From NCBI RefSeq assembly GCF_000959725.1, contig NZ_CP009323.1, forward strand, positions 1,302,001 through 1,366,000: a stretch of DNA of 64,000 nt, read 5' to 3'. This document shows positions 27,271 to 35,333 of the stretch, one piece after another (within the stretch, counting starts at the first letter, position 1; each line of letters begins with the position of its first letter). The notes under the pieces were generated by a model that was not told the origin of the DNA, made no database searches, and worked only from the letters and a program-made list of their open reading frames with translations. Origin of the DNA: Burkholderia gladioli. Its GTDB lineage: Bacteria > Pseudomonadota > Gammaproteobacteria > Burkholderiales > Burkholderiaceae. The position numbers and the translations under genes are program-made.

Positions 27271-27564
27271 ATGAACACCACCAAGCTAGTCGCGACGACC
27301 CTGCTCGCCGCCTTCGCCGCGCTTTCGATTCCCGCCTTCGCGCAGACCACCGCCCAGCCGATGCGGATGACGCCGGCCGCCACCAAGGACGGCGTGCCGG
27401 GCGCGGCGGCCAACAGCCAGTGGGCCGCCGCCAATGGCCAGTGGGTCGCGCCCTATGGCCAGCCGGTGCACGAGAAGACGCGCGCCGAGGTCTACCAGGA
27501 GCTCGTGCAGGCCGAGCAGGACGGCCAGCTCCAGTACCTGAACTCCACGCTCTACGCGCACTGA
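27271..27564 (+). CDS. DUF4148 domain secreted protein
   Basis: A 97-residue secreted protein. Signal peptide cleaved after AFA (about residue 22). The C-terminal TRAEVYQELVQAEQDGQL is the DUF4148 signature, a family of small periplasmic proteins of unknown function that is widespread and multiplied in Burkholderia. The middle has an imperfect repeat of the kind NSQWAAANGQWVAPYGQPV. GAGG lies upstream of the ATG at 27271; a possible earlier ATG (27256) is less likely. It is divergent from the porin. Confidence 0.85.
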   Translation: MNTTKLVATTLLAAFAALSIPAFAQTTAQPMRMTPAATKDGVPGAAANSQWAAANGQWVAPYGQPVHEKTRAEVYQELVQAEQDGQLQYLNSTLYAH

Positions 27565-27657
27565 TGTGTGCCGCCTTGCGGCCGGCCCCGGCGTCCCGCT
27601 CACGCCGCCCGCGCCGTCCGCAGCGACGCCGCTCCCTACCTGACTCGCTCGCCAATC

Positions 27658-27813
27658 ATGAAGCTTCGTCCCCTCCTGCTGCGCTCCACCCGTCTCGCGC
27701 TGCTCGCCGTCGCCGCCGGCGCCCTGTTGTCCGGCTGCGCCGCCGCGCGGCCCAATGGCCCCGGCGACTGCGTCGGCCCGCCCGATTTCTGCGTGCCTTT
27801 CTTCGGTTCGTGA
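27658..27813 (+). CDS. Tiny putative lipoprotein
   Basis: A 51-residue protein with a lipoprotein signal peptide: basic start, hydrophobic core (LALLAVAAGALLS) and lipobox LSGC with C27. The mature peptide is only 25 residues, Gly/Pro-rich, with three cysteines (including the lipidated one). It lies 93 bases after the DUF4148 gene and is followed by a strong hairpin. I know no function for it. Confidence 0.65.
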   Translation: MKLRPLLLRSTRLALLAVAAGALLSGCAAARPNGPGDCVGPPDFCVPFFGS

Positions 27814-27831
27814 TTCGATCCGTCAATGCGC

Positions 27832-27864
27832 GAGGGGCGCGCTGCCGTCGGCAGTGCGCCCCTC
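27832..27864. terminator. Long hairpin between convergent genes
   Basis: A 15-base-pair stem with one wobble pair (GAGGGGCGCGCTGCC/GGCAGTGCGCCCCTC) and a three-base loop lies between the tiny lipoprotein and the convergent response-regulator gene. No T run follows on either side, so a bidirectional terminator is plausible but unproven. Confidence 0.5.
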
Positions 27865-27912
27865 GTGTCCATGCATGATGTCGCCGCTTCGTGAAGCGGC
27901 CGCGCCGCGCGC

Positions 27913-28602
27913 TCAGGCATCCGGCAGACTCACCTGGTAGCCGTAGCGGCTCACCGTATCGATCCTGACGTCGGGCAGGTGCCGCGCGAGCTTGCGACGC
28001 AACCGCGACACCACCAGGTTGACGCTCGACGGATCGACATCCTCCTTGTCCTGCCACACATAACGGATCAACTGGTCGCGCGGCACCGGCGCGTTCGGAT
28101 GGCGCATCAGGCATTCGAGCAGCAGGAACTCGCGGCGCGTCACCGCCAGCCGCAGCTTGCCGTCCTTGAGCTCGCGCGACAGCGTCTCGAAGCTCGAGGA
28201 CGCGGCGGGCGCATGCGGGCCTTCCGCCTCGCGCGGCCCGGCCAGGCGCTGCAGGGCCTGCAGGCGCTCATGCAGCTCGATGAAGGAATAAGGCGCGCCG
28301 AAGCAGGCGTCGGCACCGGCGCGCAGCGCGCGGATCCGTTCGCTCGCCGAGGCATGGCCGAGCAGCACCACCAGCGCAGCGCCGCCGCCGTCGGCCACGA
28401 AGCGCGGCAGCATGCCGATCAGCGCGGCGTCGGCGCCGGGCTCGAAGGCGGTCACCACGATCGCGTCGAAGGCTTCCTGCGAGGCCAGGAACAGGCCGTC
28501 GCGCAACTCGTCGGCGCGCTGCAGGCTGTGGCCGCTCTCCTGCAAGGCCTTGTGCAGCCAGGACGCTTCCGGATGCGGCGACGTGACGAGCAGGACACGC
28601 AT
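27913..28602 (-). CDS. OmpR-family regulator with degenerate (pseudo-) receiver
   Basis: A 229-residue protein with the domain plan of an OmpR response regulator but no phosphorylation site. The acidic pair is replaced by T7-S8, the phosphoacceptor position is T51 (IVVTAFEPG instead of a D), the switch Ser/Thr is lost (VLLGHAS) and the conserved Lys is A103 (FGAPYSF). The winged-helix output domain is intact (EFLLLECLMRHPNAPVPRDQLIRYVW, VNLVVSRLRRKL). It lies 43 bases downstream of a histidine kinase gene, the third gene of a regulator-kinase-regulator operon. It probably binds DNA without phosphate control. Confidence 0.88.
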   Translation of the reverse strand: MRVLLVTSPHPEASWLHKALQESGHSLQRADELRDGLFLASQEAFDAIVVTAFEPGADAALIGMLPRFVADGGGAALVVLLGHASASERIRALRAGADACFGAPYSFIELHERLQALQRLAGPREAEGPHAPAASSSFETLSRELKDGKLRLAVTRREFLLLECLMRHPNAPVPRDQLIRYVWQDKEDVDPSSVNLVVSRLRRKLARHLPDVRIDTVSRYGYQVSLPDA

Positions 28603-28645
28603 GCTCAGCAGGCCCCCCGGTGGCAGGCAGCAACACGAGCGATCC

Positions 28646-30049
28646 TCATACCAGCGACCTCGACCAGCATTCGATCGTGACGCGCGTGCCGGGCTCGGCG
28701 CTGCCGATGCGCAGCGTGAAGTCATGCACGTTGACCACCGTCGAGACGATGCTCAGGCCCAGCCCCGAGCCGGCCAGGTGCCCGGTGCGGCGGCTGCGGT
28801 AGCGGTGCTGCAGCACGGCCTCGCGCTCGTCGGGGGCGATGCCGGGGCCGTCGTCGCTGACGTCGATCTGCGGCCCCTGCAGGCGCTGGCGCAGCTCGAG
28901 CCGCACCGTGCCGCCCGAGGCCGAATACTTGAGCGCGTTGTCGAGCAGGTTGGTGAGCGCCTCGAACAGCAGCGCGCGATCGCCGTGCACAGCGTCGACG
29001 CGTTCGGTGCGAACCTCGAAGCGGATATCGCGGCTCTCGGCCAGCGGCTCGAACAATTCGCCGATATCGATCACCAGCGCCTGCAGGTCGACCTCGGCGA
29101 AACCGCCGCGCCGCTGCAGCGTGCCGATCTCGGCGATCCGCAGCATGGCGCGAAAACGCCCGAGCAGCGCATCGGTCTCGTTGCGCGCGCGCGAGACCAG
29201 GCTCGCCATCGCCGCGTCGTCCTGGGTGCCGGCGCGCTCGGCCGCGTGCGCGAGCAGCGTATGCACGTGCGCCAGCGGCGTGCGCAGGTCGTGCGCGATG
29301 CCGTCGCACACGCCCTTGACCTCGTGCATCAGCCGCTCGACCTCGGCCAGCATGTGGTTGACCAGGTGCGAGAGCATGTCGATCTCGTCGCGCCCGCCCA
29401 CCGGCAAGCGCTGGGCCAGATCGCCGCGCGCGATGCGCTGGGTGACCTGGCGGATCGCCTTGATGCGCCGCATCTGCCGCACGCTGAGGATCAGCCCGCC
29501 GAGCAGGCCCGCGCCGAAGCAGAGCACGCCGCCCACCACCAGCGCGTTGATGATGGCCTCGCGGATCCGCAGGATGTGGGTGAGGTCGCGCGCCAGCACC
29601 AGCCGATAGCCGTTGGGCCGCGTCTCGGCCATCGCGCGCACCACCGGCGCCACCTCGTCGCCGGCGATCTTCAGCGTATGCGAGAGCGTCTGGCCGGTGC
29701 GGTCGGTCTCCAGCCCGGCCGGAAACTCGAGCACGTCGCCCGCCACATGGCGGCCGTCCGGCGCGAACAGGCCGTAGTAATTGGTGTGCATGCGCTCGTG
29801 CTCGAGGCGGCGATGGATCGCGCCGGGCAGGTTGGTATCCGCCATCGAATCGAAGTAGATCATCTGCCAGTCGATCACCACGTCGGTTTCGCTCTTCATG
29901 TCGTGCGTGATCTGCGTGGCGATCACGCCGAGCAGCAGCATCACCGACAGCGAGAACATCACCGCGTAGACGGTCACCAGCCGGAACGTGCTGGAATACC
30001 AGCGCGGCGTGCCGGCCCCGCCGGCGCTCCGGCTTGCTTGTTCGGTCAC
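28646..30049 (-). CDS. Sensor histidine kinase
   Basis: A 467-residue membrane kinase. TM1 is about residues 25-47, a periplasmic sensor of about 115 residues follows, TM2 is about 165-189, then HAMP, the phosphoacceptor helix with H253 (IAHDLRTPL), and the ATPase with N-box (NLLDNALKYS), DDGPGIAPDE and GSGLGLSIV. All catalytic boxes are intact. The start is uncertain: GTG at 30049 leaves a 10-base gap to the response regulator; GTG at 30082 would overlap it by 23 bases. It should phosphorylate the regulator at 30060-30737. Confidence 0.92.
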   Translation of the reverse strand: MTEQASRSAGGAGTPRWYSSTFRLVTVYAVMFSLSVMLLLGVIATQITHDMKSETDVVIDWQMIYFDSMADTNLPGAIHRRLEHERMHTNYYGLFAPDGRHVAGDVLEFPAGLETDRTGQTLSHTLKIAGDEVAPVVRAMAETRPNGYRLVLARDLTHILRIREAIINALVVGGVLCFGAGLLGGLILSVRQMRRIKAIRQVTQRIARGDLAQRLPVGGRDEIDMLSHLVNHMLAEVERLMHEVKGVCDGIAHDLRTPLAHVHTLLAHAAERAGTQDDAAMASLVSRARNETDALLGRFRAMLRIAEIGTLQRRGGFAEVDLQALVIDIGELFEPLAESRDIRFEVRTERVDAVHGDRALLFEALTNLLDNALKYSASGGTVRLELRQRLQGPQIDVSDDGPGIAPDEREAVLQHRYRSRRTGHLAGSGLGLSIVSTVVNVHDFTLRIGSAEPGTRVTIECWSRSLV

Positions 30050-30059
30050 GATGGGCGGC

Positions 30060-30737
30060 TCAGGACAGGATGTAGCCGGCACCGCGCACGGTGCGGATCA
30101 TCGGCGCGAGCTCGGGCGGGTCGATCTTCTTGCGCAGGCGTCCCATGTGGACGTCGATCAGGTTGGTGCCGGGATCGAAGTGGTAGCCCCAGACCGCCTC
30201 GAACAGCATGGTGCGCGTGATGGTCTGCCCGGCGTTGCGCATCATGTATTCGAGCACGCGGTACTCGGTGGGCAGCAGCGCGATCTCCACGCCGTCGCGG
30301 CTGGCCTTGCGGGCGATCAGGTCGAGCGCGAGCGGGCCCACCGTGAGCGAGGTCTCCGATTGCGCGGGCGCGCTGCGGCTGCGGCGCAGCAGCACCTCCA
30401 GGCGCGCGGCCATCTCTTCCGGGTCGAAGGGCTTGGTGAGATAGTCGTCGCCGCCGGCGCGCAGGCCGCGCACGCGTTCGTCCACATCGCCCAGCGCGCT
30501 GAGCATCAGCACCGGCGTGCGCACGCCGATGCTGCGCATGGTGGTGACGATGGTCAGGCCGTCCACGCCGGGCAGCATGCGGTCCAGCGTGATCACGTCG
30601 TATTCGTCGGTCAGCGCGCGCGCCATGCCGTCTCGGCCGTTGGCCACCCATTCCACCGCGAAGCCGCGATCTTTCAGTTCGCCGACGATTTCATTCGCGG
30701 TGATTTCATCGTCTTCGATGGTCAGGACTCGAAACAT
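30060..30737 (-). CDS. OmpR-family response regulator
   Basis: A 225-residue response regulator with intact E8-D9-D10, phosphoacceptor D52 and K102, and a winged-helix output domain (LLPTEYRVLEYMM; GTNLIDVHMGRLRKKI). It is the first gene of the operon regulator - kinase - pseudo-receiver. It is a close paralogue of the orphan regulator at 16586-17260, especially in the DNA-binding domain, which suggests overlapping target sites. Confidence 0.94.
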   Translation of the reverse strand: MFRVLTIEDDEITANEIVGELKDRGFAVEWVANGRDGMARALTDEYDVITLDRMLPGVDGLTIVTTMRSIGVRTPVLMLSALGDVDERVRGLRAGGDDYLTKPFDPEEMAARLEVLLRRSRSAPAQSETSLTVGPLALDLIARKASRDGVEIALLPTEYRVLEYMMRNAGQTITRTMLFEAVWGYHFDPGTNLIDVHMGRLRKKIDPPELAPMIRTVRGAGYILS

Positions 30738-30860
30738 TGTCGTCCCGCCGGCCGCGAACAAGGGCGGCACCGGCGATTCGTGATGAGAGGAGAGGAATGT
30801 TGCCATATCCGGCCCGGGCGTTGAGCGGCCGTCGCGCATCGACAGCCATCAACGCAGGCT

Positions 30861-30876
30861 ACACGCGCGCGCGTGT
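30861..30876. repeat. 16-base perfect palindrome upstream of the response-regulator operon
   Basis: ACACGCGCGCGCGTGT is a perfect palindrome 123 bases upstream of the response-regulator start. A degenerate TGAAA-N4-TTTCA copy (TTAAACATTCTTCA, 30896-30909, 8 of 10 positions) lies a little further out. Role unknown. Confidence 0.35.
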
Positions 30877-30999
30877 CGCCCGGGTATCGGGTTCATTAAA
30901 CATTCTTCATCCGGCGCGCGGGTATCGCCGCCGCGCCCGTCGCGGTGCGGTGCGCGGGCGCTTCCCGCCAGGCATGATCGAGGCCGGGCGCGAGCCGCC

Positions 31000-31245
31000 T
31001 CAGGTGGGCCGATCGAGCGCCGGCACGGTCGCGCCGCCCGGCACTTGTGCGACGTTGCGCCGCATCTCGACCCCGGCGCGACGGCGCGCGTCCTCGATCG
31101 CGCGATATTGGCGCTCGACCCTCGCGTGATCGAGCACCACGTCGGCGATCGGCCCGCCGCTGCCCTGCACCTTCGCCTCGGCCAGGCTCGCCACGCAGAG
31201 CGCGACGGCGGCCAATCCTATCGATCCGATGGTTCGTCCGTTCAC
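31000..31245 (-). CDS. Small secreted hypothetical protein
   Basis: An 81-residue protein that I do not recognise, with a signal peptide (IGSIGLAAVALCVASLAEA, cleavage near residue 23) and a charged, Arg-rich mature part (ERQYRAIEDARRRAGVEMRRN). The start is GTG at 31245 because AGGAGGAG lies at the ideal distance; an upstream ATG has no ribosome site. It is divergent from the DUF4148 pair at 31531 and shares with it an intergenic region with two TGAAA-N4-TTTCA boxes. Confidence 0.65.
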   Translation of the reverse strand: MNGRTIGSIGLAAVALCVASLAEAKVQGSGGPIADVVLDHARVERQYRAIEDARRRAGVEMRRNVAQVPGGATVPALDRPT

Positions 31246-31352
31246 GCCAATCTCCTCCTGTCCTGGGTCCGGAGCCAGCGTGCACCGATCAATGCGCGCC
31301 GCCATGTCCCGCACCATACGCCGCCGCACCTGAACGAACGCTGGCACGCAGG

Positions 31353-31366
31353 TGAAAGAAATTTCA
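31353..31366. promoter_or_regulatory. TGAAA-N4-TTTCA box (perfect)
   Basis: TGAAAGAAATTTCA, a perfect copy of the repeated box, in the region between the divergent genes at 31245 and 31531. It lies about 110 bases upstream of the minus-strand gene. No clear -10 hexamer at the usual distance. Confidence 0.5.
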
Positions 31367-31387
31367 GCGAGGCCGCGCCGCCGTGGA

Positions 31388-31401
31388 TGAAGGAAGTTTC
31401 A
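31388..31401. promoter_or_regulatory. TGAAA-N4-TTTCA-like box
   Basis: TGAAGGAAGTTTCA (9 of 10 positions), 35 bases from the copy at 31353 and followed by TG as in the RND and LysR promoters. GACAAG lies 18 bases downstream on the plus strand, a weak -10 for the DUF4148 pair. Confidence 0.5.
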
Positions 31402-31530
31402 TGTGCGCTCCACCGTTTCGACAAGCGCCCTCCACTAGCCTGCGTTCCGTGATCACGACGCATTGCGCGCCGGATCGGATGACCCGGCCGGCAGCTTGCC
31501 GGCGCCCAACCCGTCTCGAGGAACGACATC

Positions 31531-31839
31531 ATGAAAAACCGCGCATCGACCCTGAAACACGCCCTGCTCTGCGCCGGCCTGATGGCCGTGGGTATCGCCG
31601 CCCAAGCCGCCCACGCCGCGCCGCTCACGCCGCAGCAATGCGGCGACTATCCGTTCGTGAAGATGAAGGGGCCGGTCACGCATGCGCAGATCGTCAACGA
31701 GCTCTCGGAGCTGGAATCGGTCGGCTACCAGCCCTCGGCCGGCGACGACAGCAACTACCCGGATGACATCGACAGCGCCCAGGAAAAGCTGATGCAGAAG
31801 TACCAGCGCGACTGCGTCAAGCACGGCGCGGCATCGTGA
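31531..31839 (+). CDS. DUF4148-like secreted protein, first of a tandem pair
   Basis: A 102-residue secreted protein with a signal peptide ending AAHA/AHAA (about residue 29) and the mature motif [34 protein letters not shown]. The TH-x-Q-(I/V)-x-x-EL-x-ELE-x-x-GY pattern marks DUF4148. GAGGAA lies upstream. Its stop codon overlaps the GTG start of the next gene, a clear paralogue, so the pair arose by duplication and is translationally coupled. Two cysteines (QCGDY and RDCVKH) could form a disulfide. Confidence 0.82.
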   Translation: MKNRASTLKHALLCAGLMAVGIAAQAAHAAPLTPQQCGDYPFVKMKGPVTHAQIVNELSELESVGYQPSAGDDSNYPDDIDSAQEKLMQKYQRDCVKHGAAS

Positions 31840-32192
31840 GACGCGCGGCGCGCATCGGGCGCGGGCTGGTCGGCACGCTGCTCGCGGCCGGCCTGATGCT
31901 CGGCGCCACGATGGCCGCCGCGCGGGCAATGCCGCTCAGCGCGCGGCAGTGCCGCGACTATCCGTTCGTGGAAGATGGCCGGGCGCTCACGCACCGGCAG
32001 GTGATCGGCGAACTCGCCGAGCTGGAAGCAGCGGGGTACTCGTCCGAGGCGGTCAACGGCAAGGACTTTCCCGATGCGGCGCGCGCCGCGCATCGGCGCT
32101 TGATGCGCGAATACCGGCGCGACTGCACGGGGCGGCTGCCCGGCATGCCGTTGGCCGCGGCGCAAGGCGACGAGCCCGGCGCGTCACCTTGA
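31836..32192 (+). CDS. DUF4148-like secreted protein, second of a tandem pair
   Basis: A 118-residue paralogue of the preceding protein: signal peptide ([21 protein letters not shown]), then [36 protein letters not shown] and the late YRRDC. The start is GTG at 31836, overlapping the TGA of the first gene (GTGA). It has a C-terminal extension of about 20 residues after the last Cys that the first copy lacks. Convergent with glutathione reductase. Confidence 0.78.
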   Translation: MRRAARIGRGLVGTLLAAGLMLGATMAAARAMPLSARQCRDYPFVEDGRALTHRQVIGELAELEAAGYSSEAVNGKDFPDAARAAHRRLMREYRRDCTGRLPGMPLAAAQGDEPGASP

Positions 32193-32311
32193 ACCCTGGC
32201 GGCTTCGCCCGCGCCAGGTAGTTCGTCGTGCAAAACATTGGACGCAGGGTCCAGGTTGCGAATTCGCCACAAGGCGCATGCCGCGGCACGCGCCTCGTGG
32301 CCTGCCCGCGC

Positions 32312-33673
32312 TCAGGCCGGATCGGGCGAGCGGGTGCGCAGCGTGACGAACTCCTCGGCCGCGCTCGGGTGGATGCCGATGGTCGCGTCGAACTGCGCCT
32401 TGGTGGCGCCCATGCGCACCGCGATCGCGATGCCCTGGATGGTCTCGGCGGCGTCGCGCCCGATCATGTGCGCGCCGACCACGCGCTGCGTGTCGCGCAC
32501 CACCACCAGCTTCATGAAGATCTTCTCGTCGCGGCCCGTCAGCGTGTGCTTGAGCGCGCGGAACGAGGTCTTGTAGATGTCGAGCGCGCCGTACTCGGCG
32601 CGCGCCTCGGCCTCGCTCAGGCCGACCGTGGCCAGCTCCGGCTGGCTGAACACGGCCGAGGGAATCGCGCGGTGATCGGCCTCGATGCGCTGCTCGCCGA
32701 ACAGGTTGGCCGCCAGCAGCGCGCCGTCGCGCGTGGCCACCGGCGTGAGCTGCGGACGCGAGGTGACGTCGCCGATCGCGTGGATCGAGGGCACGTTGGT
32801 GGCCGAGTAGGCATCGACGCGCACCGCGCCGCCCTTCTCCAGCTCGACGCCGGCGTTCTCCAGGCCCAGCCCGGCCGTGTTCGGATGGCGGCCGGTGGCA
32901 TACAGCACCGCGTCGTAGGGGCCTTGCGGCGTGCCGTCGACGTCGAGCGTGAGCGAGCCGTCGGCATTGCGCGTGATGGCGCGCACCTGCGCCTGCGTAT
33001 GGATCGCCACGCCGTGCTTGCTGATCTCCTCGTGCAGCACGCGGCGCAGGTCGTCGTCGAAGTGGCGCAGGATTTCCTCGCCGCGATAGTAGAGATCGAC
33101 CTTCGAGCGCAGCCCGTTGAAGATGCCGGCGAACTCCACCGCGATGTAGCCGCCGCCGACCACCGCCACGCGCCTGGGCAGCTCGGGCAGGTCGAGCGCC
33201 TCGCGCGAGGTGATCGCGTGCTCGATGCCGGGAATCTCCGGCAGGGTCGGCCAGGAGCCGGTCGCCACGCCGATGTGGCGCGTGCTGTAGCGCTTGCCGC
33301 CGACCTCGACGGTATGCGCGTCGACGATGGTGGCGCGCCCCTCGTGCATGCTCACGCCGGCATCGTTCAGCAGCTTGATGTAGATGGTGGAGAGCCGGTT
33401 GATCTCGCGATCCTTGGCGGCGATCAGGGTCGGCCAGGAGAATTCGCCCTCGCCGAACTGCCAGCCGTAGCCGGCGGCATCCTCGACGTCGTCGGGGAAA
33501 TGCGATGCATAGACCAGCAGCTTCTTCGGGATGCAGCCGCGCAGCACGCAGGTGCCGCCGATCTGCTCCACCTCGGCGATGCCCACCCGGGCGCCGAGCG
33601 AGGCCGAGATGCGGGCGAGCCGCACGCCGCCGGAGCCCGCGCCGATCACGAAGAGGTCATAGTCGTAGTCCAT
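32312..33673 (-). CDS. gor: Glutathione-disulfide reductase
   Basis: A 453-residue flavoprotein disulfide reductase that regenerates reduced glutathione with NADPH. FAD motif GAGSGG (11-16), redox-active C42 and C47 in GGTCVLRGCIPKK, NADPH domain with VGGGYIAVEF, and the C-terminal active-site His in IGIHPSAAEEF. Length matches bacterial Gor (about 450). ATG at 33673 chosen; the upstream open frame is not conserved in kind. No thioredoxin or glutaredoxin gene is adjacent. Confidence 0.95.
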   Translation of the reverse strand: MDYDYDLFVIGAGSGGVRLARISASLGARVGIAEVEQIGGTCVLRGCIPKKLLVYASHFPDDVEDAAGYGWQFGEGEFSWPTLIAAKDREINRLSTIYIKLLNDAGVSMHEGRATIVDAHTVEVGGKRYSTRHIGVATGSWPTLPEIPGIEHAITSREALDLPELPRRVAVVGGGYIAVEFAGIFNGLRSKVDLYYRGEEILRHFDDDLRRVLHEEISKHGVAIHTQAQVRAITRNADGSLTLDVDGTPQGPYDAVLYATGRHPNTAGLGLENAGVELEKGGAVRVDAYSATNVPSIHAIGDVTSRPQLTPVATRDGALLAANLFGEQRIEADHRAIPSAVFSQPELATVGLSEAEARAEYGALDIYKTSFRALKHTLTGRDEKIFMKLVVVRDTQRVVGAHMIGRDAAETIQGIAIAVRMGATKAQFDATIGIHPSAAEEFVTLRTRSPDPA

Positions 33674-33838
33674 CGAAATGCTCCGGCAGATTTGGAATCG
33701 GCACGATAGCAAGTTTTCGGGAAACGCGTGAGACAGGACGCGGCGCCGGCCGGAGCCCGGCTGGCGAGGCCGCCGGTTTTCTGCTGGCGGGCTTCGGCGC
33801 CGCTTTCGGCGGCCGATCTCGGCGCCCGTAAACGACAT

Positions 33839-33872
33839 CGCCCCGGTCGCGACGTGAATCGCGACCGGGGCG
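33839..33872 (-). terminator. Hairpin terminator after the second porin gene
   Basis: A perfect 14-base-pair stem (CGCCCCGGTCGCGA/TCGCGACCGGGGCG, six-base loop) begins 36 bases past the porin stop codon on the minus strand. The T tract is poor (ATGTCGTTT). Confidence 0.6.
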
Positions 33873-33907
33873 GTGGAAGCGGCGCCGGCAATCAGCCGGC
33901 GCGCCGC

Positions 33908-35038
33908 TCAGAAGATGTTGCGCAGGCCGATCGAGACGCCGGTCTGGTTGTTGCGGCCCGGCAGTTCGACCACCGAGGCGCCGGTCGCCTTGTTGAAGTC
34001 GACCGTGCCGTAGATCTCGGTGCGCTTGGACAGCGCGTATTCGGCCAGGCCGACGATCGCGTAGCGATTGCCGCTGCCGAGCACGCCGCTCGAGATCGTC
34101 GCGTTGCGCGAGTGGTCGTAGTAGAACGCGCCGGTCAGCGTGATGGTCGGGCTCGCCTGCCAGGCCACGCCGGCATACGGGCCGTCGTCGATCCGGCCGG
34201 TGCCCTTGAGCGAGCTGATGCCCGGCACGATGGCTTGCTGGGCCAGCGTCGAATCGACGAAGCCGGTGTCGTCCTTCGAGCGCAGGTAGCCGGCGTAGAG
34301 CTTGACCGTGCTGAACGCGTAGACCGCGCCCACGTGGTAGATGGTCTGCTTGCGGTTCGAGTTGTCGCTGTTCTGCTGCATGCCGGCGGCCACGTTCAGC
34401 GGGCCGAAGGCGTAGCCGAGCGTGAAGCCGTACATGTTGCCGGCGCCGACGTGGCCCGGCAGCTGGCCCGAGAAGCCGTTCGCGCCGGTCGAGGTCGAAT
34501 CGGTGCCGAACGAGTACATCGCGCCGACCGACAGGCCGCCGAACTTGCCGTTGTACTTGACGGCGTTGTCGGCATAGAGGCCCGCGCCGAGCGCCACCGG
34601 CAGCCAGGCGTTTTCGAAGTAGTTGCCCACCGTCAGCGGGTCATAGGTATCGGCCAGCAGGTCGAACAGCAGGGTCTTCTGGCGGCCCAGCGTGACGGTG
34701 CCGTACTGGCTCTGCAGGCCCACGTAGGCCGCGCGGTTGAACAGGCGCGAGCCGCCCGCCATCGAGCCGTCCTGCAGGTTGATGCCGCTTTCGAGGTTGA
34801 AGATCGCCTTCAGGCCGCCGCCGAGATCCTCGACGCCTTTCAGCGCGAAACGGCTGTTGGTGATCGCGCCGTTCGTCATGTAGAAGCGATTGTCGTTGTT
34901 CGCGTTCGAGTTGGTCAGGTAGCGCAGGCTGACGTCCGCGACGCCCCACAGCGTGACCGAACTCTGCGCGTACGCCTGCGTGCCGGCGAACGCGAGCATC
35001 ATGCCCCCAACCAATCCCGCGATCCTGGTCTGCTTCAT
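33908..35038 (-). CDS. Porin, OmpC-like (Gram-negative porin family)
   Basis: A 376-residue outer-membrane porin, second in the window. Signal peptide cut after AYA (residue 24), mature start QSSVTLWGVADVSLRY, C-terminal ...GLRNIF with terminal Phe. It is clearly related to the porin at 25765 but diverged in the loops. Unlike the first, its promoter has no TGAAA-N4-TTTCA box, so the two porins are probably under different control. Confidence 0.96.
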   Translation of the reverse strand: MKQTRIAGLVGGMMLAFAGTQAYAQSSVTLWGVADVSLRYLTNSNANNDNRFYMTNGAITNSRFALKGVEDLGGGLKAIFNLESGINLQDGSMAGGSRLFNRAAYVGLQSQYGTVTLGRQKTLLFDLLADTYDPLTVGNYFENAWLPVALGAGLYADNAVKYNGKFGGLSVGAMYSFGTDSTSTGANGFSGQLPGHVGAGNMYGFTLGYAFGPLNVAAGMQQNSDNSNRKQTIYHVGAVYAFSTVKLYAGYLRSKDDTGFVDSTLAQQAIVPGISSLKGTGRIDDGPYAGVAWQASPTITLTGAFYYDHSRNATISSGVLGSGNRYAIVGLAEYALSKRTEIYGTVDFNKATGASVVELPGRNNQTGVSIGLRNIF

Positions 35039-35142
35039 GAGCGATCCTTTTCTTTATCGTTGACGGTGTCGTTATGGTCCGGGCGCGACGGCGCGCGGCC
35101 GGATGCGCGTCGCACGCTTCTGGCGCGGACGGCGTGGGCCGC

Positions 35143-35170
35143 ATCATAAGACGGGGGCTGTAAGGAACAA
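35143..35170 (-). promoter_or_regulatory. Promoter of the second porin gene
   Basis: On the minus strand TTGTTC (35165-35170), 16 bases, then TATGAT (35143-35148), about 105 bases upstream of the porin start codon. The rest of the 295-base gap 35039-35333 shows nothing further that I can support. Confidence 0.5.
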
Positions 35171-35333
35171 AAAAGAATCGCGCCGCGCCGCGCGCGGCTG
35201 TCGCCCGCGCGCAACGCACTGGGGCAGGGCCCGATTGCGGCGGGCCGCGAGGCGCGTCAGGGTTGCGGCAATGCAGCATGCGGCGCGCGGCAGCTCGGGG
35301 CGCCGCCATGAATCGCCGCCGATCGAGGGCCGC

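Noticed and set aside
30861..30876. The ACACGCGCGCGCGTGT palindrome as a specific operator
   Set aside because: Alternating CG runs are common by chance in this GC-rich DNA; listed only as a low-confidence repeat.
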